Positions 48,995-58,400 of a DNA stretch of 64,000 nt are shown in pieces (the stretch's first letter is position 1; the number at the start of each line of letters is the position of its first letter). The position numbers and the translations under genes are program-made. The notes beneath the pieces were generated by a model. It searched no databases. It saw only the letters and a program-made list of their open reading frames with translations, and had not been told where the DNA came from. Source of the stretch: DASXHY01 sp035552155 (lineage in GTDB: Bacteria > Verrucomicrobiota > Verrucomicrobiia > Limisphaerales > DASXHY01); NCBI GenBank assembly GCA_035552155.1, contig DASZLX010000043.1:62001-126000 (forward strand), in the 5' to 3' direction.

Positions 48995-51052
48995 ATGTCA
49001 CGCGATTACGTGCTGCAGCCATTTCGGGCTGAAGTCCATTTGCAGATTGATTACGCGCACGAGTTGAACGAACAACAACTCGCGGCGGTGACGGCGTCGC
49101 CGGGACCATCGTTGGTGATTGCGGGAGCCGGTTCCGGCAAGACCCGCACGCTGACCTACCGGGTGGCGTATCTGCTGGAGCAGGGAATTCCTCCCGACCG
49201 CATCCTGCTGCTGACGTTCACCAACAAGGCGGCGAAGGAAATGATGCGGCGCGTGACCGAGTTGCTGGGCCAGGAACTGGCGACGCTTTGGGGCGGGACG
49301 TTTCACTCCATCGGCAACCGGATTCTGCGGCAACACGCGAACTTGCTCGGCTATCAGCGCGATTTCACCATCATGGACCGCGAGGACGCCAAGCATCTCA
49401 TCACCACGTGCGTGGCGGAATCGAACATTGACGTCAAGGCCACGCGGTTTCCGAAAGCGGACGTGTTGGGGGACATTTTTTCGCTGGCGTTGAACATGCA
49501 AAAGCCGGTCGCGGATATTTTGCACGAGCACTACGATTATTTTTCCGAACTGGCGGAACAGATTGCGGACATGGAAAAGCGTTATGCGGCCCGCAAGCTG
49601 GCGACGAATGCGATGGACTTCGATGATTTGCTGGTGCTGTGGCTCAAGCTGCTGCGCGAGCACGAGGACGTGCGCGAGCATTACCAGCGGCGGTTTCAAT
49701 TCATCATGGTGGACGAATACCAGGACACGAACCGGCTCCAAAGCGAGTTGATCGATTTGCTGGCGGCGCGGCATCGCAACGTGATGGTCGTCGGCGATGA
49801 CGCGCAAAGCATTTACGCGTGGCGCGGCGCGAACTTTCAAAACATTTTGAAATTTTCCGACCGTTATGCGGGCGCGAAGATTTACAAAATCGAAACGAAT
49901 TACCGGAGCACGCCGGAGATTTTGAACGTGGCGAACGCGGCCATCACCGCGAACATTCATCAGTTTGCCAAGCAGTTGATGCCCGCGCGCAAGCCCGGCA
50001 GCAAGCCGGCGCTGGTCACCTGCGAGGATGCGGCACAGCAGGCGGCGTTCGTGGCGCAGCGCGTGCTGGAGTTGCGCGAGGAAGGCGGCGATTTGAATAA
50101 AATGGCGGTGTTATATCGCTCGCATTTCCACGCGCTGGAATTACAACTCGAACTGACGCGGCGGAATATTCCCTTCAGCATCACGAGCGGCATCCGTTTT
50201 TTTGAGCAGGCGCATATCAAGGACGTGACGGCGTATCTGAAACTGGTCACGAATCCCCGGGACGAGCTGGCGTTCAAGCGGCTGGTGCAATTGCTGCCGG
50301 GGATTGGCGGGAAGGGAGCGGATAAAGTCTGGAAAGAATACAGTTCCAAAAACATCGAAGTCCGAAATCCGAAATCCGAAATCCGAGCGGAGGGAGAGGA
50401 GACCCAAGTTCCAAGTTCCAAGTTCCAAAATCCAATCGCAACGGCGTTGCAGGGATGTGCGGTGCCGAAGAAAACAGCCGTGGCGTGGGCGCAATTCACG
50501 GCCACGGTTGCGCAAATGGAGGCGGAGGACGTGCGCGGGAATGCGTCGAAGATGATCCGGCTCGCGGTGGAGGCGGGTTATGAGGAGCATTTGAAGGAGA
50601 ACTATCCGAACTATCAATCGCGACTCGAAGACTTGGAGCAATTGGCGGTGTTCGCGCGGCAATTTGAAACCATCGAGGATTTCCTCACGCAACTCGCGCT
50701 GCTCACGAATGTCGAGGCGGAGGACGACCAGGCCGCAAACCGGGATGACGAGCAACTCAAGCTTTCGACGATTCACCAGGCCAAGGGCCTCGAGTTCGAT
50801 GTGGTGTTCGTCATCATGCTGTGCGACGGGCTGTTTCCGTCGGCGCGCTCGCTGGACACGTCGGAAGGCGAGGAGGAAGAGCGGCGGCTGATGTATGTGG
50901 CGATCACGCGCGCGCGCAATGAATTGTATCTGAGCTATCCCTTAATCCGCGCGACTGGCAACACGGGTGACATGATGCAGCAGCCGTCGAGGTTTCTCAG
51001 TGAGATTCCCGGCGAACTGATTGAGGAATGGAACTTGCGGACCTATGGATGA
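48995..51052 (+). CDS. UvrD/PcrA-type DNA helicase with repeat-derived insertion
   Basis: A 685-residue superfamily 1A helicase. Motifs: I GAGSGKTRT, Ia TFTNKAAKEM, II DEYQDTN, III GDDAQSIYAWRGA, IV ETNYRST, V STIHQAKGLEFDVVF, VI EERRLMYVAITRARNELYL. Such enzymes act in nucleotide-excision or mismatch repair and replication restart. Between domains 2A and 2B (about residues 453-488) the protein carries EVRNPKSEI and VPSSKFQNP, which are translated from heptanucleotide arrays, in a place where homologues are variable. The C-terminus lacks the long PcrA tail. Confidence 0.9.
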   Translation: MSRDYVLQPFRAEVHLQIDYAHELNEQQLAAVTASPGPSLVIAGAGSGKTRTLTYRVAYLLEQGIPPDRILLLTFTNKAAKEMMRRVTELLGQELATLWGGTFHSIGNRILRQHANLLGYQRDFTIMDREDAKHLITTCVAESNIDVKATRFPKADVLGDIFSLALNMQKPVADILHEHYDYFSELAEQIADMEKRYAARKLATNAMDFDDLLVLWLKLLREHEDVREHYQRRFQFIMVDEYQDTNRLQSELIDLLAARHRNVMVVGDDAQSIYAWRGANFQNILKFSDRYAGAKIYKIETNYRSTPEILNVANAAITANIHQFAKQLMPARKPGSKPALVTCEDAAQQAAFVAQRVLELREEGGDLNKMAVLYRSHFHALELQLELTRRNIPFSITSGIRFFEQAHIKDVTAYLKLVTNPRDELAFKRLVQLLPGIGGKGADKVWKEYSSKNIEVRNPKSEIRAEGEETQVPSSKFQNPIATALQGCAVPKKTAVAWAQFTATVAQMEAEDVRGNASKMIRLAVEAGYEEHLKENYPNYQSRLEDLEQLAVFARQFETIEDFLTQLALLTNVEAEDDQAANRDDEQLKLSTIHQAKGLEFDVVFVIMLCDGLFPSARSLDTSEGEEEERRLMYVAITRARNELYLSYPLIRATGNTGDMMQQPSRFLSEIPGELIEEWNLRTYG
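50357..50431 (+). repeat. Two heptanucleotide arrays inside the helicase gene
   Basis: GAAGTCC + (GAAATCC)3 at 50357-50384 and (CCAAGTT)3 plus one diverged unit at 50404-50431, both with period 7, separated by 19 bases. Read in frame as EVRNPKSEIR and VPSSKFQN. The first array has the same unit as 5140-5167. Confidence 0.9.
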
Positions 51053-51069
51053 GGCTCCACGCTTCAACA

Positions 51070-52512
51070 TCATTTTGACTGGTTCCAATCGGTGAACGGA
51101 TCCCACGGCGGCAACAAAATCGGTTTCTGCTCGGTCAATGCCAGCAGCGACGGCGGAACGAAGCGACGATCGATGATTACTTGAAAGACGTGCTTATCGA
51201 ACCATTTATTGTCGATGATGAACCAGCCTTTGTTTCCCGCATCTTCTCCCCATGAGTTTTCGATCTTCCATTTGACCGGAGCGTCATTGCGCACATCCAC
51301 GCCGGTAATCACCATGGCGTGGTTGGGAGTGCCATTGTCATACGCCAGCGTGTCCGCCTTGCTCATTGAAAAATCAATGCCGAACAAATCCGATTTGTCC
51401 TCGATGTCGTCCAGCCAGAGTCCCTTTTTTTTGTCGCCTTCCGCGCCGACGTCCGCCGCAAACCAGACCGGTTGGTCCGCCAGCACCGATTTGAGGGTCA
51501 TGGCCACGATTTCCTTCATCTCGATGTTTACTGCTTCCAGATCCGGTTGATCCGCCATGTTCCGTTCCCAGGACCATTCCAGGCGGGCGTGCATCGGCTG
51601 GCCCGGATAGTTGGCAAAACTCACGTAACGATTGAGGTCTTCATCGAGGAATTTCCGGCGGAAGGATTGGGGAGTGTAGGTTTCGAGGGGGCTGACTTTG
51701 TTATCCTTGTCGTCCTTGATTTCATAGCGCCAGTCAAAGGTCTGCGGCGGCTTGCCCAGGCACAGCACCAGGATTTTGTAAACGTCCTGCAGCGCTGACA
51801 TTTTTATTTGGCCAAGTTGCGCCGTGTCGGCGCCCTCATCGGAGTGCTGGCGTATCTCGATCACCGCCTTGTGGAGGCGGGTGGCCAGCAGCGACGCCAT
51901 TTCGTCCGTGTGGGAGGCGGCGTAGTCATCCGGCATCACGGATTCGGGCACCGCGCCGTATTTCTGGATCAAGGCGCGGACGTAATTCCAATTGCCGCCG
52001 TCGGAGATCAAACCCTTGAGAAAAGTATCCATGCGGCGGCTATGAATCGGTTCACGGCGCAGAATAACGGCCAGTTCCAGGGAGCGGTTGGCGGATTCCA
52101 ACTCTTCGTAAAACTGCTCGTACGCCTGCGACAACATGAAGTTTTTCATCTTTTGTTTGGCGATGACCCCGGGCCGCAACGCGTTGAGGCCGGCAAACAG
52201 CCAGCAACGGCCGGATTGTTTCTGATTCGCAATCTCGCCGGGTTCCTTGATCTCCTTGGTGAAAAGCGAATCGGTCCGGTTCTCCACGTCCGGGTTGATC
52301 GCCAGCGAACCGACGCTATTGTTCGCCAGCGCGTCCCGAACGGCCTGCAGTTGCGGCGTGACGGGAACGGATTCGCTCAACGTTTTCAACATCTCGGGAG
52401 TAAGCGCCGCCGAGGCAGACGGGCCTTCCCCCTGCAACGGCTCGTATTGGGCATGAAGGGCGACCGGGACCAGGACCACGCAGGCCAAAAGAAATCTAAC
52501 GGTACGTTTCAT
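51070..52512 (-). CDS. Secreted bleomycin-hydrolase-like C1 cysteine protease
   Basis: A 480-residue protein of peptidase family C1B. ATG 52512 was chosen because a signal peptide follows (VRFLLACVVLVPVALHA). Catalytic residues are visible: Cys in NQKQSGRCWLFAGLNA, His in NHAMVITGVD, Asn in WKIENSWGEDAGNKGW. PepC/bleomycin hydrolases are normally cytosolic aminopeptidases; the export signal implies a periplasmic or outer role in peptide breakdown. No inhibitor or partner is adjacent; it is convergent with the helicase, 17 bases apart. Confidence 0.85.
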   Translation of the reverse strand: MKRTVRFLLACVVLVPVALHAQYEPLQGEGPSASAALTPEMLKTLSESVPVTPQLQAVRDALANNSVGSLAINPDVENRTDSLFTKEIKEPGEIANQKQSGRCWLFAGLNALRPGVIAKQKMKNFMLSQAYEQFYEELESANRSLELAVILRREPIHSRRMDTFLKGLISDGGNWNYVRALIQKYGAVPESVMPDDYAASHTDEMASLLATRLHKAVIEIRQHSDEGADTAQLGQIKMSALQDVYKILVLCLGKPPQTFDWRYEIKDDKDNKVSPLETYTPQSFRRKFLDEDLNRYVSFANYPGQPMHARLEWSWERNMADQPDLEAVNIEMKEIVAMTLKSVLADQPVWFAADVGAEGDKKKGLWLDDIEDKSDLFGIDFSMSKADTLAYDNGTPNHAMVITGVDVRNDAPVKWKIENSWGEDAGNKGWFIIDNKWFDKHVFQVIIDRRFVPPSLLALTEQKPILLPPWDPFTDWNQSK

Positions 52513-52653
52513 ATTGAAAGAGTTGAAGAACACGCAGAGCTTTTGTTCCAGAATCATCCGCACGTGTCAAACACAACCATGGGATGGAAACGGTTTATGT
52601 TTTAAGTTCCCAGGAAGCTCCGGGTTCAAATTGCGACTCACATCGCCCGATCC

Positions 52654-52680
52654 TTTGGAACTTGGGATTTGGAATTTTAA
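52654..52680 (-). repeat. Degenerate heptanucleotide array (TTGGAAC-like)
   Basis: TTTGGAACTTGGGATTTGGA is a degenerate period-7 run. Its reverse complement resembles the CCAAGTT/CCAAAAT units found in the helicase gene. It lies in the gap 16 bases from the end of the STAS gene. Confidence 0.7.
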
Positions 52681-52695
52681 CCGCCTGCGCCTCGC

Positions 52696-53223
52696 TCACG
52701 AACCCGACTTCATCTTCTTCAAATCGTCGGCGAGGAAAGCGGTCACGTCCTTGAAGCGCCCCACGTTTTCGGGGTTGATGTCCATCAGGGTTTTGTGCGC
52801 TTCAAGGCAGGTGCGCGTGACTTCTTCGCGGCTGGGGTGGGTGGTCTGCACGTCGTTGACCGGGGCACCGTCGGGCGTTTTTACCGGACCCTCCGTCACG
52901 TGAAACAAATGAAGCACGCCGAGATTTTCCAGCAGCTCCGAGATGCGGCCGTTGGGGTTGAACAATTGAATCGTGCGCTCGATTTTATCGGTTTGCGGGG
53001 AATTGAGTTTCAGTCCGAACCCGGCGAGCACGCCGAGAAACGTGCTGTCCATAAGGACGCATTCGGTGAGGTCGAGAACGAAACAGGTGTAGCCGCGTTG
53101 CAGGAGCTGATCGAGCAGGCTTTTGAAATCAACGCTGGACGTGAAATTGGCGCGGCCGGCAATTTGCACCAGCGCGGACCTTTCCCCGATGGAAACCAAC
53201 ATTTTTGCTGACGGAGCACTCAT
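52696..53223 (-). CDS. STAS-domain protein (anti-anti-sigma type)
   Basis: A 175-residue protein started at ATG 53223. Residues 5-110 form a STAS domain: VSIGERSALVQIAGRANFTS, CFVLDLTECVLMDSTFLGVL with S60 at the usual phosphorylation position. A C-terminal extension of about 65 residues (EAHKTLMDINPENVGRFKDV) is unusual. Homologues bind anti-sigma kinases in partner switching. No kinase or sigma gene is adjacent, so its partner is elsewhere. Confidence 0.8.
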   Translation of the reverse strand: MSAPSAKMLVSIGERSALVQIAGRANFTSSVDFKSLLDQLLQRGYTCFVLDLTECVLMDSTFLGVLAGFGLKLNSPQTDKIERTIQLFNPNGRISELLENLGVLHLFHVTEGPVKTPDGAPVNDVQTTHPSREEVTRTCLEAHKTLMDINPENVGRFKDVTAFLADDLKKMKSGS

Positions 53224-53286
53224 CTCTAAATTTTCAATTTGCGATTTACCGTTGACGCGCGCCCGGGTGGGCCATGCCATTACCTT

Positions 53287-54417
53287 TCACGCGGCTCTGC
53301 CCACAATTTGCACCAGGGCCTGCTGTAATACCAGCGATTCATCCAGGCCGCTGGTGACCAGTTTTTGGTTGCATTGCAATAACAGATCCATCGCGTGAAC
53401 CAATTCGGTATGGCTGTACTGTTTCACCTGCGGCAGGGCTTTGTAAAGGACGTATGGATTCAGGGCGAGCGGATTGAAACGGCGGTCGGCGGGCAATTTG
53501 TCGGCGGGCACGCGCTCCAGTTGCGCCTTGAAACGATTGTAATCGCCGTCCGGCTTGATCCAGCCTTCGCGCAACATTTCCTTGAGCAGCAGCATGGCGC
53601 GGACTTTGGCGATCAGGCCGTAAAGCAAACCGATCTCCGATTTTTGCGAATCGAATTTCACTTCCCACAATTCCTCGTCGAGCCGCTTGAGGAGCCGCGG
53701 CAAATCCCGGTCGCCGAGGGCGTCGCCCAGCGCGAAGGCGCGGGCCATCTTGTTGCGGGTGCAAATGGCTTCGACGTCGTCCATCTCGATTTCTTTGCGG
53801 TCGCCGACGTAGAGGGAAATTTTTTCGATTTCGCTGTCCAACTGCCGGGCGTGGGGGCCGACGCGGCTGATGAGTTCGGCGAGCGCTTCCTCGGAAATTT
53901 CCTTGGCCTTCGACCGAATGGCTTTGCGCGCCCAGCCTTCAGCCTGGTCCGCCCAATCACGGTCGTCCACGGACCAGCCGGCGAAACTTTCGACCGTGCC
54001 GAGTTTATCCAGCGTTTTGAAAAAGACTTTGCGCTTATCGGCCTTGGCGGCACTGATGAGCAGGCGGACGCCTTCCCAGCGAAACTCCTTCAGTTCCTGG
54101 GCGATTTCCGCGAGCGTTTCGGTGACCGCGGCGGAAGAGCCGGTGCGGTCGTCGGCGAGGAAATTGCAATTCTGAAACCACACGACTTTGCCGCCGCCGA
54201 AAAAGGGCAGCGTTTGCAGCGCCTCGCGAAGTTTGGCCAGGGCCTTCAGCGCTTCGCCGCTGTTGCCGACGGCGGCATCGATGATCTCGTGGTCCATGCC
54301 GCCGAGGTCGGCGGTCCACTGCTGGTAAACCTGGCGGGCGCGTTGTTTGACGGCGAATTCGTCCTCTCCGAAAATGAGCAGGACGGGAGCGGCGGACTTG
54401 GCAGCGGCAGGGGGCAT
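53287..54417 (-). CDS. holA: DNA polymerase III subunit delta
   Basis: A 376-residue clamp-loader subunit. ATG 54417 was chosen; a further ATG at 54450 would overlap the upstream gene by 29 bases. Signature stretches: PVLLIFGEDEFAVKQRARQVY at the N-terminus, FFGGGKVVWFQNCNFL, RKVFFKTLDKLG and, in the helical C-terminal domain, HARQLDSEIEKISLYVG. It opens the sliding clamp together with gamma and delta-prime subunits. The stop of the BFN gene lies 4 bases upstream, so the two are probably coupled. Confidence 0.88.
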   Translation of the reverse strand: MPPAAAKSAAPVLLIFGEDEFAVKQRARQVYQQWTADLGGMDHEIIDAAVGNSGEALKALAKLREALQTLPFFGGGKVVWFQNCNFLADDRTGSSAAVTETLAEIAQELKEFRWEGVRLLISAAKADKRKVFFKTLDKLGTVESFAGWSVDDRDWADQAEGWARKAIRSKAKEISEEALAELISRVGPHARQLDSEIEKISLYVGDRKEIEMDDVEAICTRNKMARAFALGDALGDRDLPRLLKRLDEELWEVKFDSQKSEIGLLYGLIAKVRAMLLLKEMLREGWIKPDGDYNRFKAQLERVPADKLPADRRFNPLALNPYVLYKALPQVKQYSHTELVHAMDLLLQCNQKLVTSGLDESLVLQQALVQIVGRAA

Positions 54418-54421
54418 CGCT

Positions 54422-54892
54422 CTATTCGGACTCGCCAGCCTCGCCGGCATCAGTGCCGGTTTCGTTGATGCGATCGAGGACTTCGCTCATGTCTTCGACC
54501 TGTTCGAAGAGAGCATGGGTGACATAAATGGGACGTTTTTGCGCCGTGGCCAGCGCGAGGCAATCGCTCGGACGAGCGTCGATTTCGACAATTTTGCGGG
54601 CAAGTTCGTTTTGTTGCTGCAAAATCAGGCGGGCGAAGTAGGTGGAATTTTTCAGCTCGGTGATGATGACGCGTTCGACGGCAATATTGAATCCCTTGAA
54701 AATATTCTGGATGAGATCGTGCGTAAGCGGGCGTTCTTTCGGCGTATCGCGCAAAAACATGCTGATGATGGCTCCCATGGCCGGCTCGACATTGATGACG
54801 AAGACTTTTTCGTCATTGCCGACGAAAAGGGCGCACCCGCTGTTTGCCGGCAGGATCCCGCGAATCTGGACCGGCAGGACATCGTTCTTCAT
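54422..54892 (-). CDS. Bifunctional nuclease (BFN/DUF151) family protein
   Basis: A 156-residue protein of the DUF151 family. ATG 54892 fits the family start (KNDVLPVQIRGILPANSG). The core has VINVEPAMGAIISMFL, PLTHDLIQNIFKGF and the conserved EIDARPSDCLALA near residue 115. Members degrade DNA or RNA in vitro, and related proteins occur in plants and bacteria. An acidic tail (EVLDRINETGTDAGEAGESE) closes it. It is coupled to holA. Confidence 0.85.
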   Translation of the reverse strand: MKNDVLPVQIRGILPANSGCALFVGNDEKVFVINVEPAMGAIISMFLRDTPKERPLTHDLIQNIFKGFNIAVERVIITELKNSTYFARLILQQQNELARKIVEIDARPSDCLALATAQKRPIYVTHALFEQVEDMSEVLDRINETGTDAGEAGESE

Positions 54893-55353
54893 AAGCACAG
54901 TGTATTGCCCAAAATGGAAAAAACAAGCCCGGGAGAAACGCAAAAGCGGGTTGGGAACGGAGGAAAAACCCGCACGGGGATTTCAACGCCAAACGGCAAA
55001 GATGCGAACACGTAAATCACGAACGGCAAAAACCAAATGAGCGGGTCCGAAAATCAACTCGTTAAAAATCCTTAACGACCGCCCCGGCACCTCAGGATAA
55101 AATCGTGGCTGATTTTAGGTGGTGTGACTGGTTTCGGGTGTTTGAGGGAGCGGATATAGTCATGTTGCTGGCTTCAAATGGGATGGATATCCCATTGTGT
55201 CGGACCCTAATGTTACGATTAACAGATAAAATCCATTCCCTTAGATGTGGAGATGTTTAGAATTAGGCAATCACATCGAACCGTAGCCCAGTTTAAGTGA
55301 ACGTATGCGTGGCGCAGTGAACTTTTAAACAAGCGTTTTATTTCTTTCTAGCG
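54893..55353. other. Intergenic stretch, one hairpin, no gene seen
   Basis: No convincing ORF, tRNA or known RNA is visible. A perfect 8-bp hairpin AATGGGAT/ATCCCATT with loop GGAT lies at 55177-55196. It could be an operator or part of the leader of the large secreted-protein gene that follows. The stretch is rather A/T-rich towards 55320. Confidence 0.5.
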
Positions 55354-55401
55354 ATGCAGGGTTCATGGCCGAACGCAACCAGTCAATCAGACCACCCCAA
55401 A

Positions 55402-58400
55402 ATGACCCAACCTAAAACTCCTATGCTGCCACTCCTTCCGAACCGGTCGAGCGATATCCGGCAACCCAAACTGTTTCCGCATTTGTCCATGAGGGCAAAA
55501 TTTGTCGGCGCGCTCCTCGCCACCCTGGGGTTGCTGGCGCATTGCCAAAACGCGGAGGCGGCTTATCTCACCAGCACCAATATTCAGGGAACCACGCCTG
55601 GCACTTGGACGGTGAATTCAGATTGGCAAACGAACACCGCCGTGGGCAGGCCCGGCACGGGAGCCACTCAGGTAGGCTCGAAGGGTGTCGCCGCCATCGG
55701 CAATGACTATGAAATAATTTCCAACGGAGTCGCCATCGTCAACGGCACGGGCAGTCCCAACGTGACGTTCATTCGAACACCCGGCACCGGCCCTGCCAGC
55801 GCTTTTCCGGGACTATCCCTCACGCTGGATACCAACACCGTGCTCATGTACAAGGCGGCGAATAATCAGGTCGATACTTATACCAATTTGATTCTCAAAG
55901 GGGGCGTGATCTGCAAAGCCCTCGGAGGAACCGGCGGCTCGACCGCCATCATCACGGGCGCGGTCCAGGTGGTGAGCCAAACCTATCTTTCTTCAGGAAC
56001 CGACCGGGATCGGGTCGCGAATCCCTCGACTGTCGCCGAGGTGTTTAACATAGCGGCCACGCTTTCCGGATCGGGGAATCTGTTCATCATGGATTTCCTC
56101 ACCAACGCGCCCAACGTCATTTCCGGCGGCGCGAGAAATTTGGATTATCACGGCACCTTTGTTATTCAGTGCGGCGCATTATTGGGTACGACCGCCGGCT
56201 CGCTGGGCACGAACAGCAGCGTTATTGTTGACCCGAGCAGCACGCTTTACAAAGCTGATATGCCGAACATTACGGTCACCGTCAATGGGGCCGGCAAGGC
56301 GGTTTTTGATGTCGCTTATTCTTACAACACGGCGGGGTCGTTGACGCTCACGAACGGCGGTGTGATGAATCTGCGCCAGCATTGCGCGTTCAGCGCGGTG
56401 ACGATTGAAGGCGTGGCTTTGACTGCGGGCGATCATCCGTATTCCGAATTGATCGCGAATTTTCCGAACAGTTTTCTGCCGGGCGGCTCGGATATTTCCG
56501 GTTCACTGACGGTTCAACCCTATAATCCGACCTGGGTTTTCGGCCCTCCGCTGATTGTCAAACCGCCGGAGTCCATCTCGGTTTATTCCGGCAGCATGAT
56601 ACATTTTTCACCGGTCGTGACCCTCGCCGCGAGCTACCAGTGGCTCAGCAACGGCGTGCCACTCACCGGGGAGACCAACAGCACGCTGAACTATGGCAGC
56701 GGCAGCGCCGATCTTTTTGCGGGAGTGAATTATAGTCTGGTGGCGATCAATACCGCTGGCGCCACAACCAGTTCGGTGGCCAGCGTCACCATCCGGACTC
56801 CGGTTGAGCCTTACGAAACTGCGGTGGCCGCTCTCAGTCCGTTTGCTTTTTATCAATTAAACGAAACCGCCGACCCGGCCACGGCGCTGGGAGGCGCGAC
56901 GGCTTTCGACAATGCCAATTCTCTCAACGGCGTTTACGGCACCGGGGTTCAAAACGGCAATCCCAATTACAACATCGCCGGCCCGGTTCCCACCACCGAC
57001 GGGTTGACCGGCTTTGATCCTGCCAATACCGCCGGGCAATTCGCCAACAGTGTTGCGAATTCAGTCCTGACCTTGCCTTCCTTGAATCTTAATACCAACG
57101 CGGTGACCATCCTTACCTGGATCAAACCCAGCGTGCCGCAGGCCGCCAATACCGGTCTGCTGTTCTGCCGCGGCGCCAATTCGATCGCGGGGTTCTGTTA
57201 CGGCGGGACGTTTGATGCCAACCTCGGCAACTATCCGTTGACGTATAATTGGAACAACGATCCGCTCACCTACAATTGGAGCTCGGGGATTTTGCCGCCC
57301 ACGGGCATATGGTCGCTCGTGGCGCTGGTGGTCACGCCCACCAACGCGACGATTTATCTGCTGAATGCCAACGGCATTATTTCGTCCCAGCACACTTACG
57401 CGCACGCAGTGGTTCCCTTTAACGGGACCACGGTGGTGGGCGGCGATTCTCTCGGCATCAACCGCTCGTTCTCCGGCGCGATGGATGACGTCGCGGTGTT
57501 TAACAAGGCGCTCACGGGCGACCAATTGTCCGCATTGTTTTACGCGGCGTCCGGCCAGTCCAATTACGGCCCGATTATACAGACGCAACCGGTGAGTCAG
57601 ACGGTGTATGCCGGGCAGACGGCGACATTCGCGGTCAACGGGGGCGGAAGCGAGCCGCTGACCTATCAATGGCAGGAGGACGCCGGCACCGGTTTCACTA
57701 ATATCAGCAATGGCGGTCAATTCTCGGGCGCCGATGGTTCGACACTGAAGATCGCCAACACGACCAGCGGCAACGTCGCCAATTACCAGGTCATCCTGTC
57801 CAACACCGTTAATTTCGTCGTCAGCAGCCCGGCGAGTTTGGCTGTTAATCCGACCAGCGCGGGCGGAAATATCACCCTGAGTGTTCAGCAGGCGAATGGC
57901 GCGAACTGGGATAACACCGGCAGTTGGAGCGATGGATTGGGCGCAACGGATTCCTCGGTGCAAAAGCCCGGCAGCACCTATGAGCTGCTGGCCGGATCGA
58001 GAATGCGCACGCCCGTGACCAACACCACGGCCATTTTCCCCGGCGTTCAACTGACAGCGGACGGCAACGGCATCTTCACCAATAATCCGGGTGGCGGCAC
58101 CGCGGTATCCGAAATCCGGCTGAAGCCGCCCATCCTGCCGGTTAATAATACTTCAGTTACTTTCAAAAAATTGATTATGAACGGAGGCCAGATCGATTTG
58201 GCTCCGGACGCCGGCTACACGGGATTCCTCACACTGGGCGGCGAAATCGACGTCCTGGCCAATGCGCCGTTGTATAATGACGGCACGGGTGGAGACGGCA
58301 TCGGCCTTTACGTCAGCGCCTACCTTAACGGTGGCGGCAGCATTGAATATCACGGCAACACCGCCGGCAGCGTTCTGCTGAATGCCGCGACTAACAACCT

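Noticed and set aside
50357..50431. CRISPR-like array
   Set aside because: Units are 7 bases with no spacers and lie in a coding frame; there are no cas genes in the window.
57061..58050. 329-residue minus-strand frame
   Set aside because: Antisense to the repeat-rich secreted protein; low-complexity shadow.
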